Counted from the stretch's first letter, positions 33,891-42,428 are shown. The stretch: DNA of 64,000 nucleotides from an uncultured Eubacteriales bacterium (GCA_949293815.1 CASFEZ010000001.1:1-64000), one strand, 5' to 3'. The notes: generated from the letters alone by a model not told the origin. A program made the numbers and translations.

Positions 33891-34994
33891 TCAATCCGTC
33901 CTTTCGCCCAAATGCACTCGTTTTTGCGCAGGGGTGGTGCCGTCGTCCGTTTTTTGTACCCGAACGGAAAGCCCCTCCCGGCGGTAGCGCTCCGCCTCGC
34001 GCAGGACGGTCGCGGCGGGCACCTGTGTATCATAAGACAGCAAAATATCCGTTTTTTCCCGCTTTTCACTGCGGGGCAAATGCTCCAGCAAATCCAAATA
34101 GATGGCAAAGCCGATGGCGTTCGCGCTCTTGCCCATTTCAGTCAGCAGCCTGTCATAGCTGCCGCCGGAGAGAATGCCCTGGGGAATGCCGTTGATATAG
34201 CCGCGGAAGATAAGACCGTTGTAATAGCGCATATCGTTCATCAGGGAAAAATCCAGCCGGATTTTTTCCGCCAGATGCTCACTGTCCAGCATTTCATACA
34301 GCGCGGTCAGTTCTTTGACGGCGCGGTCGGTTCCTTCGTTGCAGTTCAGCCGCAGCAGCGCCTCTTTGGTCTCGGGGAAGGTGCCGTACAGGCTCGTCAG
34401 CGCCGTCAGGCGCTCGGTGTTTTGCGCCGAAACCCCGTTTTTTTCGCAAAGGGCACGCAGGGCGGGTACATTCTTTTCGCCGATGGCAGCGAGCAGCGCT
34501 GTTTGTTCCGCCTCCTGTAACCCCAGCGGCGCAGTCAGCGCGGAAACCAACCCCAAATGGGAGAGATTCAGCACATAGTCCCCGCTGATGCCCGCAAGGC
34601 TTTTGAGTGCCAGCAGAACCACTTCCGCCGCGTCATATGCGCCCAAATCCCCTACGCATTCCAAGCCGGTCTGGCTGATCTCCCGGTATTCATGGGCGCC
34701 GTTTTCGGCGCGGTAGACTTTTTCGGTATAATACACCTTTTCCGCGTCGCCCGGCTTCCAGCGGGCGTTTTTTACAATTGACAGCGTGACATCCGGCTTT
34801 AACGCCATCAGCCGTCCGTCCGGGTTGGTAAAGGTGATAATATTGCTGCTGACCAGAAAGTTCTTGTTTCTGGCATAAAAGTCGTATTCCTCAAATTTGC
34901 TCATTTTATAGTGGCGGTAGCCGTACCGGCGGTACAGCTCGCCCAAGCCCCGTTCCGCTTCCCCGGCGGTGCGGTAGGTTTCGGTTTTGCTCAT
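33891..34994 (-). CDS. hisZ: ATP phosphoribosyltransferase regulatory subunit HisZ
   Basis: 367 residues, a paralogue of histidyl-tRNA synthetase lacking its aminoacylation role and acting as regulatory partner of short HisG. Class II synthetase-like motifs are seen: NIITFTNPDGRLMALKPDVT, EKVYYTEKVYR, REISQTGLECVG. The start at 34994 is set by GGGAGGG 6-12 bases upstream; the frame extends further up but enters the promoter. First gene of the his operon. Confidence 0.95.
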   Translation of the reverse strand: MSKTETYRTAGEAERGLGELYRRYGYRHYKMSKFEEYDFYARNKNFLVSSNIITFTNPDGRLMALKPDVTLSIVKNARWKPGDAEKVYYTEKVYRAENGAHEYREISQTGLECVGDLGAYDAAEVVLLALKSLAGISGDYVLNLSHLGLVSALTAPLGLQEAEQTALLAAIGEKNVPALRALCEKNGVSAQNTERLTALTSLYGTFPETKEALLRLNCNEGTDRAVKELTALYEMLDSEHLAEKIRLDFSLMNDMRYYNGLIFRGYINGIPQGILSGGSYDRLLTEMGKSANAIGFAIYLDLLEHLPRSEKREKTDILLSYDTQVPAATVLREAERYRREGLSVRVQKTDDGTTPAQKRVHLGERTD

Positions 34995-35029
34995 GGTGTT
35001 CCCTCCCGAGGGTGCAAGGTTACAAAATA

Positions 35030-35076
35030 CGGTACTATCATACAACACTTTAGCGTAGTAGTCAAGTAAAGTACCG
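35030..35076 (-). promoter_or_regulatory. his operon promoter with flanking inverted repeat (putative operator)
   Basis: On the - strand TTGACT (35060-35065) and TATGAT (35037-35042) are 17 bp apart and about 43 bp upstream of hisZ. A 7-bp inverted repeat, CGGTACT at 35070-35076 and AGTACCG at 35030-35036 read on the - strand, flanks the promoter on both sides. That is a plausible binding site for a repressor. No T-box or leader peptide was seen in the short leader. Confidence 0.75.
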
Positions 35077-35303
35077 CAGTTCCACTTCCCCGCAAGCAGA
35101 CTGCGGGATTTTCTCTATAGTATACCATACTTTGGGAAAAAATGCTATGCCGGTTGTCGGCTCCAAAGGCAAATTTTTTAAAAAAATTTGGTGTCATGGT
35201 TCAAAAAACAGGGGATGCTTTTGTATTTGCAGTAAAATATATTCTTATTTCGATAAAAAATGTCGGGTTGTGTAAAGTTCAGGTAAAATTTTTGCGAGAA
35301 CGC

Positions 35304-35332
35304 TTGTAGAGTATTTATACAATTGTTATAAT
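35304..35332 (+). promoter_or_regulatory. Promoter of the VTC-like/DUF4956 pair
   Basis: TTGTAG and TATAAT with a 17-bp spacer, giving a leader of about 120 bases. The stretch between the his promoter and this site (35077-35303) is AT-rich, with a small hairpin at 35088-35106 and a poly-A/T palindrome at about 35168-35189, and shows no gene. Confidence 0.65.
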
Positions 35333-35459
35333 ATTTTCAGAGCTGCATGGGCAAAATTGCGTCAGTCGGCTTTTTTTGTTTTTTCGTTCCATGTGTATTC
35401 AATTGTTTTTTGCTACAATGCCCATGCTATAAAAAATATCAAAGGAGAACGAAAGGCAG

Positions 35460-36182
35460 ATGGAAATTAAAAATCTATTTGAGCGAACCGAAAAGAAGTA
35501 TATCATCACCGCCAGCCAGCAGCATGCGCTGATCCGTCTGATTGGACATAAACTGACAGAAGATGCCTATCCGCGCAGCACCATTCGCAGTTTATACTTT
35601 GATACCGACGATTACCGTATGATTCGTACCTCTGTCGAAAAGCCTGTGTATAAAGAAAAACTGCGCCTGCGCAGCTATTGTACGCCCAACCAGGATACCA
35701 AGGTGTTCTTGGAGCTAAAAAAGAAATTTGACGGCGTAGTTTACAAGCGGCGGGAGTGTATGTCCCTTCGGGAAGCGGAGCAGTTTGCGCAAACGGGCAT
35801 TGCCGTGAAGGATACACAGATTTGCCGGGAAATTCAGTGGGCGTTTCGCCAGTACCCGAACCTTACGCCGAAGATGTTTATCAGCTATAACCGCCTGGCG
35901 CTGAAGGCAAAAGAAGAGCCGGAGGTGCGCATTACCTTTGACTGGAACCTGCTGTTCCGCAATACCGACCTGGATTTACAGGGCGGCGTTTACGGTCGCC
36001 GGCTGTTGGCAAAGGACCATATGATTATGGAAATCAAAGCGCTGAACGCCATGCCGCTCTGGCTATGCGATGCGCTGGACAAACTGCAAATTTTCCCCGC
36101 GTCTTTTTCCAAATACGGTACGGCTTATCGCATTTGCCAAAGAGGCAATTTGCTTTCGAAAGGAGAACACACCTGTGCTTGA
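35460..36182 (+). CDS. VTC-domain polyphosphate polymerase-like protein
   Basis: 240 residues, soluble, of the VTC domain family (tunnel-fold triphosphate-binding enzymes). Characteristic features are the basic start FERTEKKYIIT, SLYFDTDDY, KLRLRSY, FLELKKKFDGVVYKRR and a terminal MEIKALNAMP strand with Lys and Glu for metal and phosphate binding. In yeast this domain makes polyphosphate; bacterial stand-alone versions are less well characterised. AAAGGAG lies 12 bases before the ATG. The next gene overlaps it by 8 bases, a pairing seen in many Firmicutes. Confidence 0.85.
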   Translation: MEIKNLFERTEKKYIITASQQHALIRLIGHKLTEDAYPRSTIRSLYFDTDDYRMIRTSVEKPVYKEKLRLRSYCTPNQDTKVFLELKKKFDGVVYKRRECMSLREAEQFAQTGIAVKDTQICREIQWAFRQYPNLTPKMFISYNRLALKAKEEPEVRITFDWNLLFRNTDLDLQGGVYGRRLLAKDHMIMEIKALNAMPLWLCDALDKLQIFPASFSKYGTAYRICQRGNLLSKGEHTCA

Positions 36183-36852
36183 TTCCCTGTTCCAGCCCAT
36201 CTATTCCGAAGAGGTTACCTTAACGGTTTATTTGATTTGCTTCGGCGTGGCGCTCGTTTGCGGCGCGTTGATTGCGCTGACCGCCTCGTTCCGTTCCCGC
36301 CTGAGCCGCAGCTTTGTGTTATCCATTTTTCTGATTCCCGCCGTGGTGCAAACCGTCATTATGCTGGTCAACGGCAGCATCGGCACCGGGCTTGCGGTGA
36401 TGAGCGCCTTTTCGCTGATTCGCTTCCGCAGCGCCCCCGGTTCCGCCAAGGAAATTGTTGCCATTTTCGCCGCCATGGCCGCCGGCTTGGCCGCCGCCAC
36501 CGGCTATATCTTTTTGGCGATTCTGTTTGCGGTCTTTATTGGTATCATTTTGCTTTTGGCGGCGCTGATTCGTCTGCCGGAAAAGGACGATTTGCAGCGG
36601 GAGCTGCGCATTACCGTACCGGAGAGCTTGAATTACGCCCATGAATTTGACGATTTGTTTGCCCAATATACCTCGGAGCATAAGCTGACCATGGTAAAAA
36701 CCACCAATATGGGCAGTTTGTATAAACTGGTTTATTCTATCCGATTAAAAAACGAGGATGAGGTACAGCGGTTTGTAGACGATTTGCGCTGCCGCAACGG
36801 CAATTTGGAAATCGCCGTTTCCCTGCCGGTAACCACCCACAACGAACTGTAA
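36175..36852 (+). CDS. DUF4956 membrane protein
   Basis: 225 residues. Four membrane helices (about 15-35, 45-65, 75-95, 100-125) are followed by a cytoplasmic domain of about 100 residues with NMGSLYKLVYSI. The loop SAFSLIRFRSAPGSAKE is a strong DUF4956 signature. The GTG start at 36175 has AAAGGAG 9 bases upstream and overlaps the VTC gene stop. Its constant partnership with VTC suggests a membrane partner for polyphosphate handling (inference). Confidence 0.85.
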   Translation: MLDSLFQPIYSEEVTLTVYLICFGVALVCGALIALTASFRSRLSRSFVLSIFLIPAVVQTVIMLVNGSIGTGLAVMSAFSLIRFRSAPGSAKEIVAIFAAMAAGLAAATGYIFLAILFAVFIGIILLLAALIRLPEKDDLQRELRITVPESLNYAHEFDDLFAQYTSEHKLTMVKTTNMGSLYKLVYSIRLKNEDEVQRFVDDLRCRNGNLEIAVSLPVTTHNEL

Positions 36853-36871
36853 TTTTTTCCACCGTATATAG

Positions 36872-36912
36872 AAAAGCGCTTGCAACGGTTTAGCTGTTGC
36901 AAGCGCTTTTTT
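36872..36912 (+). terminator. Intrinsic terminator
   Basis: 15-bp stem (AAAAGCGCTTGCAAC / GTTGCAAGCGCTTTT) with a 9-base loop and further T. Confidence 0.92.
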
Positions 36913-36919
36913 GCGGCGC

Positions 36920-36966
36920 TAGTGGTTAGTGGTTAGTGTCGGAAGGCTACGCCTTGATTGATAGAT
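36920..36966. repeat. Degenerate intergenic repeat fragment
   Basis: Three TAGTGGT-type heptamers are followed by GGAAGGCTACGCCTTGATTGATAGAT, which resembles the GGAAGGCTTCGCCTTAGATTATAGAT part of the 200-bp elements at 24150 and 27148. Probably a partial relative of that element. Confidence 0.5.
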
Positions 36967-37024
36967 GGCTGTTTCGGGAAATAACAGCGTAGGGTGCGTT
37001 TCCTTTTTTTGCGGCGTGTATGGT

Positions 37025-37735
37025 TTACAGGAAAAACTTCCTCGACACCCAGGCGCGGAATTGTTTGTTTTCGGAGGCGAAGCGCAGGAAAATTGCCAGA
37101 ACGGCGGTGGTGAAAAACACCGTCAACGCTACGCAGTCGGCGATCAGATTGGGCATGCTGATAAGAAAAATAAATTCTGTTGCCGCCGCATACAGCGCGA
37201 CCATCGCCAAAGCAAAGGCCGCTTTGCGAATCAGGGAGGCATTTTTATTTTTCTGACAGAAGAAAATTAAAATATAGCCTAAAACAACAAACGCCGCCAC
37301 CATCGGCAGGGCAATGCGGTAAAACCAGGTACCCGAGCTGTTGTAATGGTACATCACATAGATATAGGCCGCCGTAATCACCCCGTCCAGCGTCAGGGAG
37401 ATATAGGGCGTGTGGGGCAGGGTGCGCCGCAGCAGGAACGGCGCAACAAAGAAAATCCACAATAAAATCAGCGTAGACGCCACATAAACCGACCAGTACA
37501 ACCCCGGCGTAATAAAATAGTTGATGGGAATGCAGACCAGAATCGGCAATAGCATCACCAGCGTCGCCACCGTCGCCCGGTAACGCTGGAGCTTATTTTG
37601 GGGAATCACAATCTTTTCCGGATAGGGGGTTTCGCCCGCAGCGGGTTTGTTGGGATTGAGCACCGGCGTGCCGCAAAGGGCGCATGTTTTCGCGGAATCG
37701 TCCAGCTCCACGCCGCAGTTGACACAGTAAGACAT
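37025..37735 (-). CDS. Zinc-ribbon membrane protein (DUF6320-like)
   Basis: 236 residues. An N-terminal zinc ribbon CVNCG...CALCG (Cys4, Cys7, Cys18, Cys21) is followed by a short linker and about six membrane helices. This fits DUF6320-type proteins of Clostridia, whose function is unknown. The ATG at 37735 follows AGGAGG closely; a longer frame upstream runs into the next gene. It starts 14 bp after the condensation-domain protein and the two probably work together. Confidence 0.75.
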   Translation of the reverse strand: MSYCVNCGVELDDSAKTCALCGTPVLNPNKPAAGETPYPEKIVIPQNKLQRYRATVATLVMLLPILVCIPINYFITPGLYWSVYVASTLILLWIFFVAPFLLRRTLPHTPYISLTLDGVITAAYIYVMYHYNSSGTWFYRIALPMVAAFVVLGYILIFFCQKNKNASLIRKAAFALAMVALYAAATEFIFLISMPNLIADCVALTVFFTTAVLAIFLRFASENKQFRAWVSRKFFL

Positions 37736-37749
37736 CGCAAAGACCTCCT

Positions 37750-39036
37750 TTATGTGAAATTGCTGATGATTTTGACAGGAATGCCGTCCCTGATTAAAAA
37801 GCGGAAAAACTCCCGTTCCACATCTGTTTGCCGGTACATATCGGCAAAACAAATCGTCAGCGTGTTATCGAAGCTGACCGCGCCCAGCCGTCCGCCGTTC
37901 AGCCGCCCAGGGGAGGGCATAAAGATATAGTTTTTCACAAAAGGTTTCATCTCTTCGGGAATTTGAATCACGCCCAAATTGGTAAACAGGGCGGTGTTGG
38001 TTTTTTCCGCCGTAAAATGAAACGAAAGGTTGACGGCCAGATTTTTCACCGCCAGGGGAATGGCGCGCAGCATGGGAGAGGTTTGCAGCTGCACATTGCT
38101 GTTGAACATGGCGCCCAGTGTTTTGGCGTTATTGACATACCGCAGCCACAGCGAGGTCTGGCGCACAAGCTCTTCAAAGGTGTATTCCCCCAAGTTGGGG
38201 TCAATGCCTACCGTGTAACAGACCGACATGTTCCGCAAGGTCTGTGAGCCGAACGCCTTGCGACCGTTGACCGGCACCTGAATCACCACTTCCTTTTGCC
38301 TGCGGCTCTCCTGTTTTTGAAAATCGATATAAATTCTTAAAAGCACGGCAGTAAAATATTCGGTAACGGTTGCGCCCCGCGCCGCCGCCCGTTCCTTTAC
38401 CCGGTCAACGGGCATGGTGCCGGTGATGATATGCGTGGTGTGGGCGGGCAGCTTTTCGCCGATTTTGTGATAGACCTTGTGGGTACCCCGGGGCAGGGTA
38501 GCGCCGGGGGTGGCGTTTTTGACAAAGGAATCTTCCAGCTCCTCTTTTTTGGGCGGTTCTGCCAAATTCAGCACCATACCGCCGCAGCCGATGGTTTTTC
38601 CCTGCAAACGCAGGTACTGCGCCGCCAGCGTGTTCAAAAACACCGCGCAGCCGTAGCCATCCGTCAGGGCGTGAAACGCCTCCAGCGCAATGCGGCTGCG
38701 GTAGTAGAACACCCGGAACAAAAAGCGGTTGTTCTCGTGGTATTTGATGCGCACACACGGGTTGTTGCGGTCGGGGCTGATCAGTGGCTCGTTGTCGTTT
38801 TTTTCAAAATAATACCAGAAAAAGCCATTTTTCAGCTGCACATCCATGGTCGGGAAGCGGGGCAGAATGTCCTTTACCGCCTGCTGTAAAAGCGCCGGCT
38901 CGATTGGCTCGGTTAAATCCACGGAAATGCGGATAATGTTCGACCATTGCTCCGTGTTTTGCCCCGGGAAAATCAGAGCCGCGTTATCCAGCCGAAACCA
39001 CGCCCTGTCCGACAGGCGTTCCTGGTTTTTTTTCAT
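37750..39036 (-). CDS. Condensation-domain / alcohol acetyltransferase-like protein
   Basis: 428 residues of the chloramphenicol-acetyltransferase-like fold used by NRPS condensation domains and alcohol acetyltransferases. The active-site motif is FHALTDGYG (HxxxDG, His near residue 120). A second conserved region, VPVNGRKAFGSQTLRN with N-L-F-like elements, corresponds to the floor loop. No carrier-protein or adenylation gene is nearby, so a free-standing acyltransferase is more likely than a peptide synthetase. GGAGG precedes the ATG. The acceptor and donor are unknown. Confidence 0.75.
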   Translation of the reverse strand: MKKNQERLSDRAWFRLDNAALIFPGQNTEQWSNIIRISVDLTEPIEPALLQQAVKDILPRFPTMDVQLKNGFFWYYFEKNDNEPLISPDRNNPCVRIKYHENNRFLFRVFYYRSRIALEAFHALTDGYGCAVFLNTLAAQYLRLQGKTIGCGGMVLNLAEPPKKEELEDSFVKNATPGATLPRGTHKVYHKIGEKLPAHTTHIITGTMPVDRVKERAAARGATVTEYFTAVLLRIYIDFQKQESRRQKEVVIQVPVNGRKAFGSQTLRNMSVCYTVGIDPNLGEYTFEELVRQTSLWLRYVNNAKTLGAMFNSNVQLQTSPMLRAIPLAVKNLAVNLSFHFTAEKTNTALFTNLGVIQIPEEMKPFVKNYIFMPSPGRLNGGRLGAVSFDNTLTICFADMYRQTDVEREFFRFLIRDGIPVKIISNFT

Positions 39037-39147
39037 GCCGGCGCCTCCTTTGCCCGATTTTCTTCATTGTAGCACGAAAAATGGTATGAATGCAATCCTA
39101 TTCTGTCGCAAAACCGCCCGCAGCAAAAAGGAGCGGGCGGTTTTCTT

Positions 39148-40566
39148 TTACCCATAAGTAATGGTTTGATTGATGTCTACAAGATAGGACGCAATACGCC
39201 GGAACGGGATTTTGTCATAATTCCGGTCGAAGTTAAAGGTGGTATAGATGACCAGCACAAAGGGCGTTTTGGTGAACACAATGGCGCAGTCATGGTAGCC
39301 GAGGGTCATATTGGAGCCCGTGCCGATTTTGTTGATAACCCGGATGCCGTCAGGGATGCCGGGCACAATGCGGTTGCGCGAGGTATTCTGCTCCATTTCG
39401 CTGAACAGAAAGTCCCGGTACTTGCCGTTGTAGCGGTAAAGATCCAAATACAGCTTCGCCATATCCGCAGCGGAGGTTTCGCCGAAAATATACGAGCCCA
39501 GCCGCAGCGAAGCACCGGCCTGTTCGGCGGAGCGGTTAAAAACAGCATTGCCAAAATAATCAAACAGCATCTGATAGGCGGTGTTGCAGCTGTAGCGCAG
39601 CGTATAGGTAATCAGGGTCTGAATGGAAAACCGCGTTCCGGCGGCGTATTTGCTCAGCGGGTGGTCCGCCCATTTCTGGCGGCTTTGCAGCGTCAGCTGG
39701 GTTGACAGGGGAATATTGTGCTGCTCCATATACTGCAAAATGCTTTTCACATAGGGCGCTTTTATGGTGCATTGGGTGCGGAACACCCGGCCGCTGTTGT
39801 ATTGGATATAGTACTGTCCGCCCACATCGGTATAATAAAAGGTAGCCGTAGAGCCAAGCGACGCGCAGTAATCCTCCAACGCCCGCAGCTTGTCAAAAAC
39901 AAGCGGCTCGCGAATATTGGTAGTAAATCCCGCCAGATACGGCTCATACGCCGGACGCTTGTTGTAGACTCGATACAGGCGATAATCATCGTCCTGCCCG
40001 GCGGCGGTATAGGTGCGCGGGCTTTCCAGCCGTACCGCTGTGCGCAGTGCCCGGCGCGCATCCGCCGAAGTGACCGCTTCATCTCCGTTGAGATCCGCCA
40101 GACGGCACTGTTTGCCGCTCAGCAGCACCAGCTGCACGGTAAACCGTAATATGATACGTGCATCCACGGTGTTTACCTTGCCGTCCAGATTGACATCGCC
40201 GTACGAAAAGCTGTCCGGTACGGCGGGAGCCGTGCTTGGCGGCTCGGTTGTCGGTGGTTCCGTTGTGGGGGGCTCAGTTGCGGGTGATTCGGTTGCCGGC
40301 ACCGCCGTGGTGGTTTCCGGGGGTACGGTTACCGGTTCGGCAGTCGGCGGCGCGGGCGGGGGGGCTTCGGATGTGTTTTCTGCGTTTGTTGTCCCCTCTT
40401 CTGCCGGAATTTCCGCTTCCCGCTGTTCGGACAGGGCGGTAAAAATATCCGCCGCCTGTTCGGCTGTCATTCGTGCCGTGCCGGTGTATAAATCCGCAGC
40501 GGCGGCGGAAAGCGGCAGCAGCAGAATACAGGCGGCCGCCGTCAGCAGGCTGATGAGCTTTTTCAT
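39148..40566 (-). CDS. Secreted dockerin-bearing beta-lactamase-family (serine hydrolase-like) protein
   Basis: 472 residues. A signal peptide (about 1-24) is followed by a Thr/Pro/Glu linker (about 60-115) and a type I dockerin (about 120-185) with two calcium-loop repeats, DVNLDGKVNTVDA and DLNGDEAVTSADA. The rest (about 205-472) is a class A beta-lactamase-like domain with YIQYN, APYV, a YSCN (SxN) motif and a KIGTG motif. The catalytic SxxK position reads CTIK (Cys266 to Lys269), a single-base change (TGC for AGC) from Ser. The dockerin implies attachment to a cohesin scaffold on the cell surface. Catalysis is doubtful unless the Cys acts as nucleophile. Confidence 0.85.
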   Translation of the reverse strand: MKKLISLLTAAACILLLPLSAAAADLYTGTARMTAEQAADIFTALSEQREAEIPAEEGTTNAENTSEAPPPAPPTAEPVTVPPETTTAVPATESPATEPPTTEPPTTEPPSTAPAVPDSFSYGDVNLDGKVNTVDARIILRFTVQLVLLSGKQCRLADLNGDEAVTSADARRALRTAVRLESPRTYTAAGQDDDYRLYRVYNKRPAYEPYLAGFTTNIREPLVFDKLRALEDYCASLGSTATFYYTDVGGQYYIQYNSGRVFRTQCTIKAPYVKSILQYMEQHNIPLSTQLTLQSRQKWADHPLSKYAAGTRFSIQTLITYTLRYSCNTAYQMLFDYFGNAVFNRSAEQAGASLRLGSYIFGETSAADMAKLYLDLYRYNGKYRDFLFSEMEQNTSRNRIVPGIPDGIRVINKIGTGSNMTLGYHDCAIVFTKTPFVLVIYTTFNFDRNYDKIPFRRIASYLVDINQTITYG

Positions 40567-40598
40567 AAACCTTCCCCCTGTGTTTGATGCTATATAGT

Positions 40599-40627
40599 AG
40601 CATAAAACATGTATAACTTTCTGTCAA
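40599..40627 (-). promoter_or_regulatory. Promoter of the dockerin gene
   Basis: TTGACA (40622-40627) and TATGCT (40599-40604) read on the - strand, 17-bp spacer, about 33 bp before the start codon. Confidence 0.8.
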
Positions 40628-40690
40628 GAGAAAAAAGGAGAAAAGCTGTGTTTATAATTGAATAAAAAGTGTTTTTCGTTTCGCGTTAAT

Positions 40691-40726
40691 AAAAAAGCGC
40701 CCATGCCGCTAATGGGCACAGGCGCT
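40691..40726 (-). terminator. Intrinsic terminator of the NfeD/SPFH pair
   Basis: On the - strand, stem AGCGCC / GGCGCT with an inner GCCCAT / ATGGGC stem, followed by a T-run at 40696-40691, just after the SPFH stop codon. Confidence 0.8.
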
Positions 40727-40733
40727 CAGGCGC

Positions 40734-41630
40734 TTATTCTTTGATGCTTTCCCGAAGAACCGAGGCAAAGCTCGCAACGCCCTGTAGTTCGGCAGGCAGG
40801 ATAATCTTGGTTGCCTTGCCGTCAGCCATGGCGCTGAGGGTGTCGTAGCTTTTCAGCTTCAGCACCGCCTCGTCCGCGCCGGCTTCCTTGAGCAGCCGGA
40901 TGCCGTCGGCTTCGGCCTGCTTGATTTTGATGAGGGCTTCCGCTTCGCCCTCGGCGCGTTTGATGCGTGCTTCCTTGTCGGCTTCGGCGCGCAGGATGGC
41001 GCTTTGCTTTTCACCCTCGGCAATCAGAATGCTGGATTTCTTTTCGCCCTCCGCCTGCAAAATCTTTTCGCGGCGTTCCCGCTCGGCGCGCATCTGCTTT
41101 TCCATGGCGTCCTGAATATCCCGGGGCGGCAGGATGTTTTTCAGCTCCACGCGGTTGACCTTAATGCCCCAGGGGTCGGTAGCTTCGTCCAAAATGGCGC
41201 GCATTTTGGTGTTGATAATATCCCGCGAGGTCAGCGTCTGGTCAAGCTCCAGCTCGCCGATGATATTGCGCAGGGTGGTTGCCGTCAGGTTCTCAATCGC
41301 GCTGATGGGCTGATCCACCCCGTAGGTATACAGCTTGGGGTCGGTGATTTGAAAATAAACCACGGTGTCAATCTGCATGGTTACATTGTCCATCGTGATT
41401 ACCGGCTGGGGGTCAAAGTCCCGTACCAGCTCTTTTAAGGTAACACAGCCCGCTACCCGGTCAATAAACGGGATTTTGAAATGCAGTCCGTTGTTCCAGG
41501 TTGCCTGATAGGAGCCCAGCCGCTCAATAACATAGGCTTTGGACTGGGGGACAACTTTAATGCACATGATAACGAGCGCTACGATGATGACCAGCAGCGC
41601 GACCAAAAGTCCGGTTACAACAGGGGGCAT
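40734..41630 (-). CDS. SPFH/band 7 (paraslipin-like) membrane protein
   Basis: 298 residues. One N-terminal membrane helix is followed by a band-7 domain (about 30-190) with VPQSKAYVIERLG, DNVTMQIDTVVYF and DEATDPWGIKVNRVE, then a long charged coiled coil of Ala/Glu/Lys repeats (about 190-255). Paraslipin/stomatin-type proteins form oligomers in membrane microdomains. It ends one base before the NfeD-like start and the two are co-transcribed, the usual bacterial SPFH-NfeD pairing. Confidence 0.95.
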   Translation of the reverse strand: MPPVVTGLLVALLVIIVALVIMCIKVVPQSKAYVIERLGSYQATWNNGLHFKIPFIDRVAGCVTLKELVRDFDPQPVITMDNVTMQIDTVVYFQITDPKLYTYGVDQPISAIENLTATTLRNIIGELELDQTLTSRDIINTKMRAILDEATDPWGIKVNRVELKNILPPRDIQDAMEKQMRAERERREKILQAEGEKKSSILIAEGEKQSAILRAEADKEARIKRAEGEAEALIKIKQAEADGIRLLKEAGADEAVLKLKSYDTLSAMADGKATKIILPAELQGVASFASVLRESIKE

Positions 41631-42068
41631 TTATAAAACCTCACTTTCTTTATGGCGGCGAACAACGAGCTTTACGCCGTCGATTCGCAAAATATCTACC
41701 TGCGTGCCCTCAGGCAGCTCCTCTTCGCAGACGGCCGACCATAATTTGCCGTCCGCTTTCACTTCTCCCGGCTCATTTTGCGTAATTTCTCTGGTTACAT
41801 AGCCGCGCATGCCGACAACCCGATCCAGATTGGTGGCAACTGTTTTCCCGTCCACATATTTTTTCAGCGCCGGGCGCGTCAGCAAAAGCAGCAGCAGACT
41901 TACCAGAACAAAGACCGCGAAGCAAATCAGAAAGCTGTCCGTAAAAAAGGAAACGACCATCGCCGCAAGGCTCCCCGCGGCAAACCAGACCGTAACCAGA
42001 TTGACGGTAACCGCTTCGATGACGCCGAGAACAATCGCCGCAGCCAGCCAGAAAATCCAATAACCCAA
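41631..42068 (-). CDS. NfeD-like membrane protein
   Basis: 145 residues. Two or three membrane helices in the first 70 residues are followed by a C-terminal OB-fold (about 80-145) with GMRGYVTREI, GEVKADGKLW and VDILRIDGVKLVV. This is the short NfeD type without the ClpP-like protease domain, known as partner of SPFH proteins. The start is a TTG with GGGAGGGG about 5 bases upstream. A good promoter lies 57 bp further up. Confidence 0.92.
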   Translation of the reverse strand: MGYWIFWLAAAIVLGVIEAVTVNLVTVWFAAGSLAAMVVSFFTDSFLICFAVFVLVSLLLLLLTRPALKKYVDGKTVATNLDRVVGMRGYVTREITQNEPGEVKADGKLWSAVCEEELPEGTQVDILRIDGVKLVVRRHKESEVL

Positions 42069-42124
42069 ACAATCCCCTCCCGATGAAATATTTGCGGCTA
42101 TTTTCGTTATGCACCGCTATCCAT

Positions 42125-42153
42125 AGTATAGCATTTCTCTCTGTGATTTACAA
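42125..42153 (-). promoter_or_regulatory. Promoter of the NfeD/SPFH pair
   Basis: TTGTAA (42148-42153) and TATACT (42125-42130) read on the - strand, with a 17-bp spacer. The rest of 42154-42313 shows no gene. Confidence 0.65.
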
Positions 42154-42313
42154 CCAAAATCGATATTCTTTTATCGGTTTTACAAATCGTTCACCGATTG
42201 CCCGCGGCGATGGTTCATTTCAATTCCTATTTATGGACAGTGCCCAATTATATTCTTTTATTTGCACGATAGCCATTCAAAACCACGATTTTCAAAAATG
42301 AATGCAAAAACGG

Positions 42314-42342
42314 TGGCAATTTTCTTTCGGGTGTGGTATGCT
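42314..42342 (+). promoter_or_regulatory. Possible promoter upstream of the pflB riboswitch
   Basis: TGGCAA and TATGCT with a 17-bp spacer, ending 18 bp before the riboswitch. The -35 match is weak. Confidence 0.35.
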
Positions 42343-42359
42343 AATAACAGAATACATCT

Positions 42360-42428
42360 TGGCGTATCTGACGGGTAATTGCGGAGCACCGCAGGGATGC
42401 GCGAATAAAATGCCGACCGTCTGGGCGA
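42360..42428 (+). promoter_or_regulatory. ZTP riboswitch (pfl motif) upstream of pflB
   Basis: The conserved 3' core GCCGACCGTCTGGGC (42412-42426) matches the ZTP/pfl riboswitch. P1 pairs GCGTAT (42362-42367) with ATGCGC (42397-42402), the P2 arm is TGCGG/CCGCA, and the pseudoknot is GACGG (42370-42374) with CCGTC (42417-42421). This class senses ZMP/ZTP, which build up when 10-formyl-THF is short. The following terminator fits a switch that turns pflB on when ZTP is high. Confidence 0.88.
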
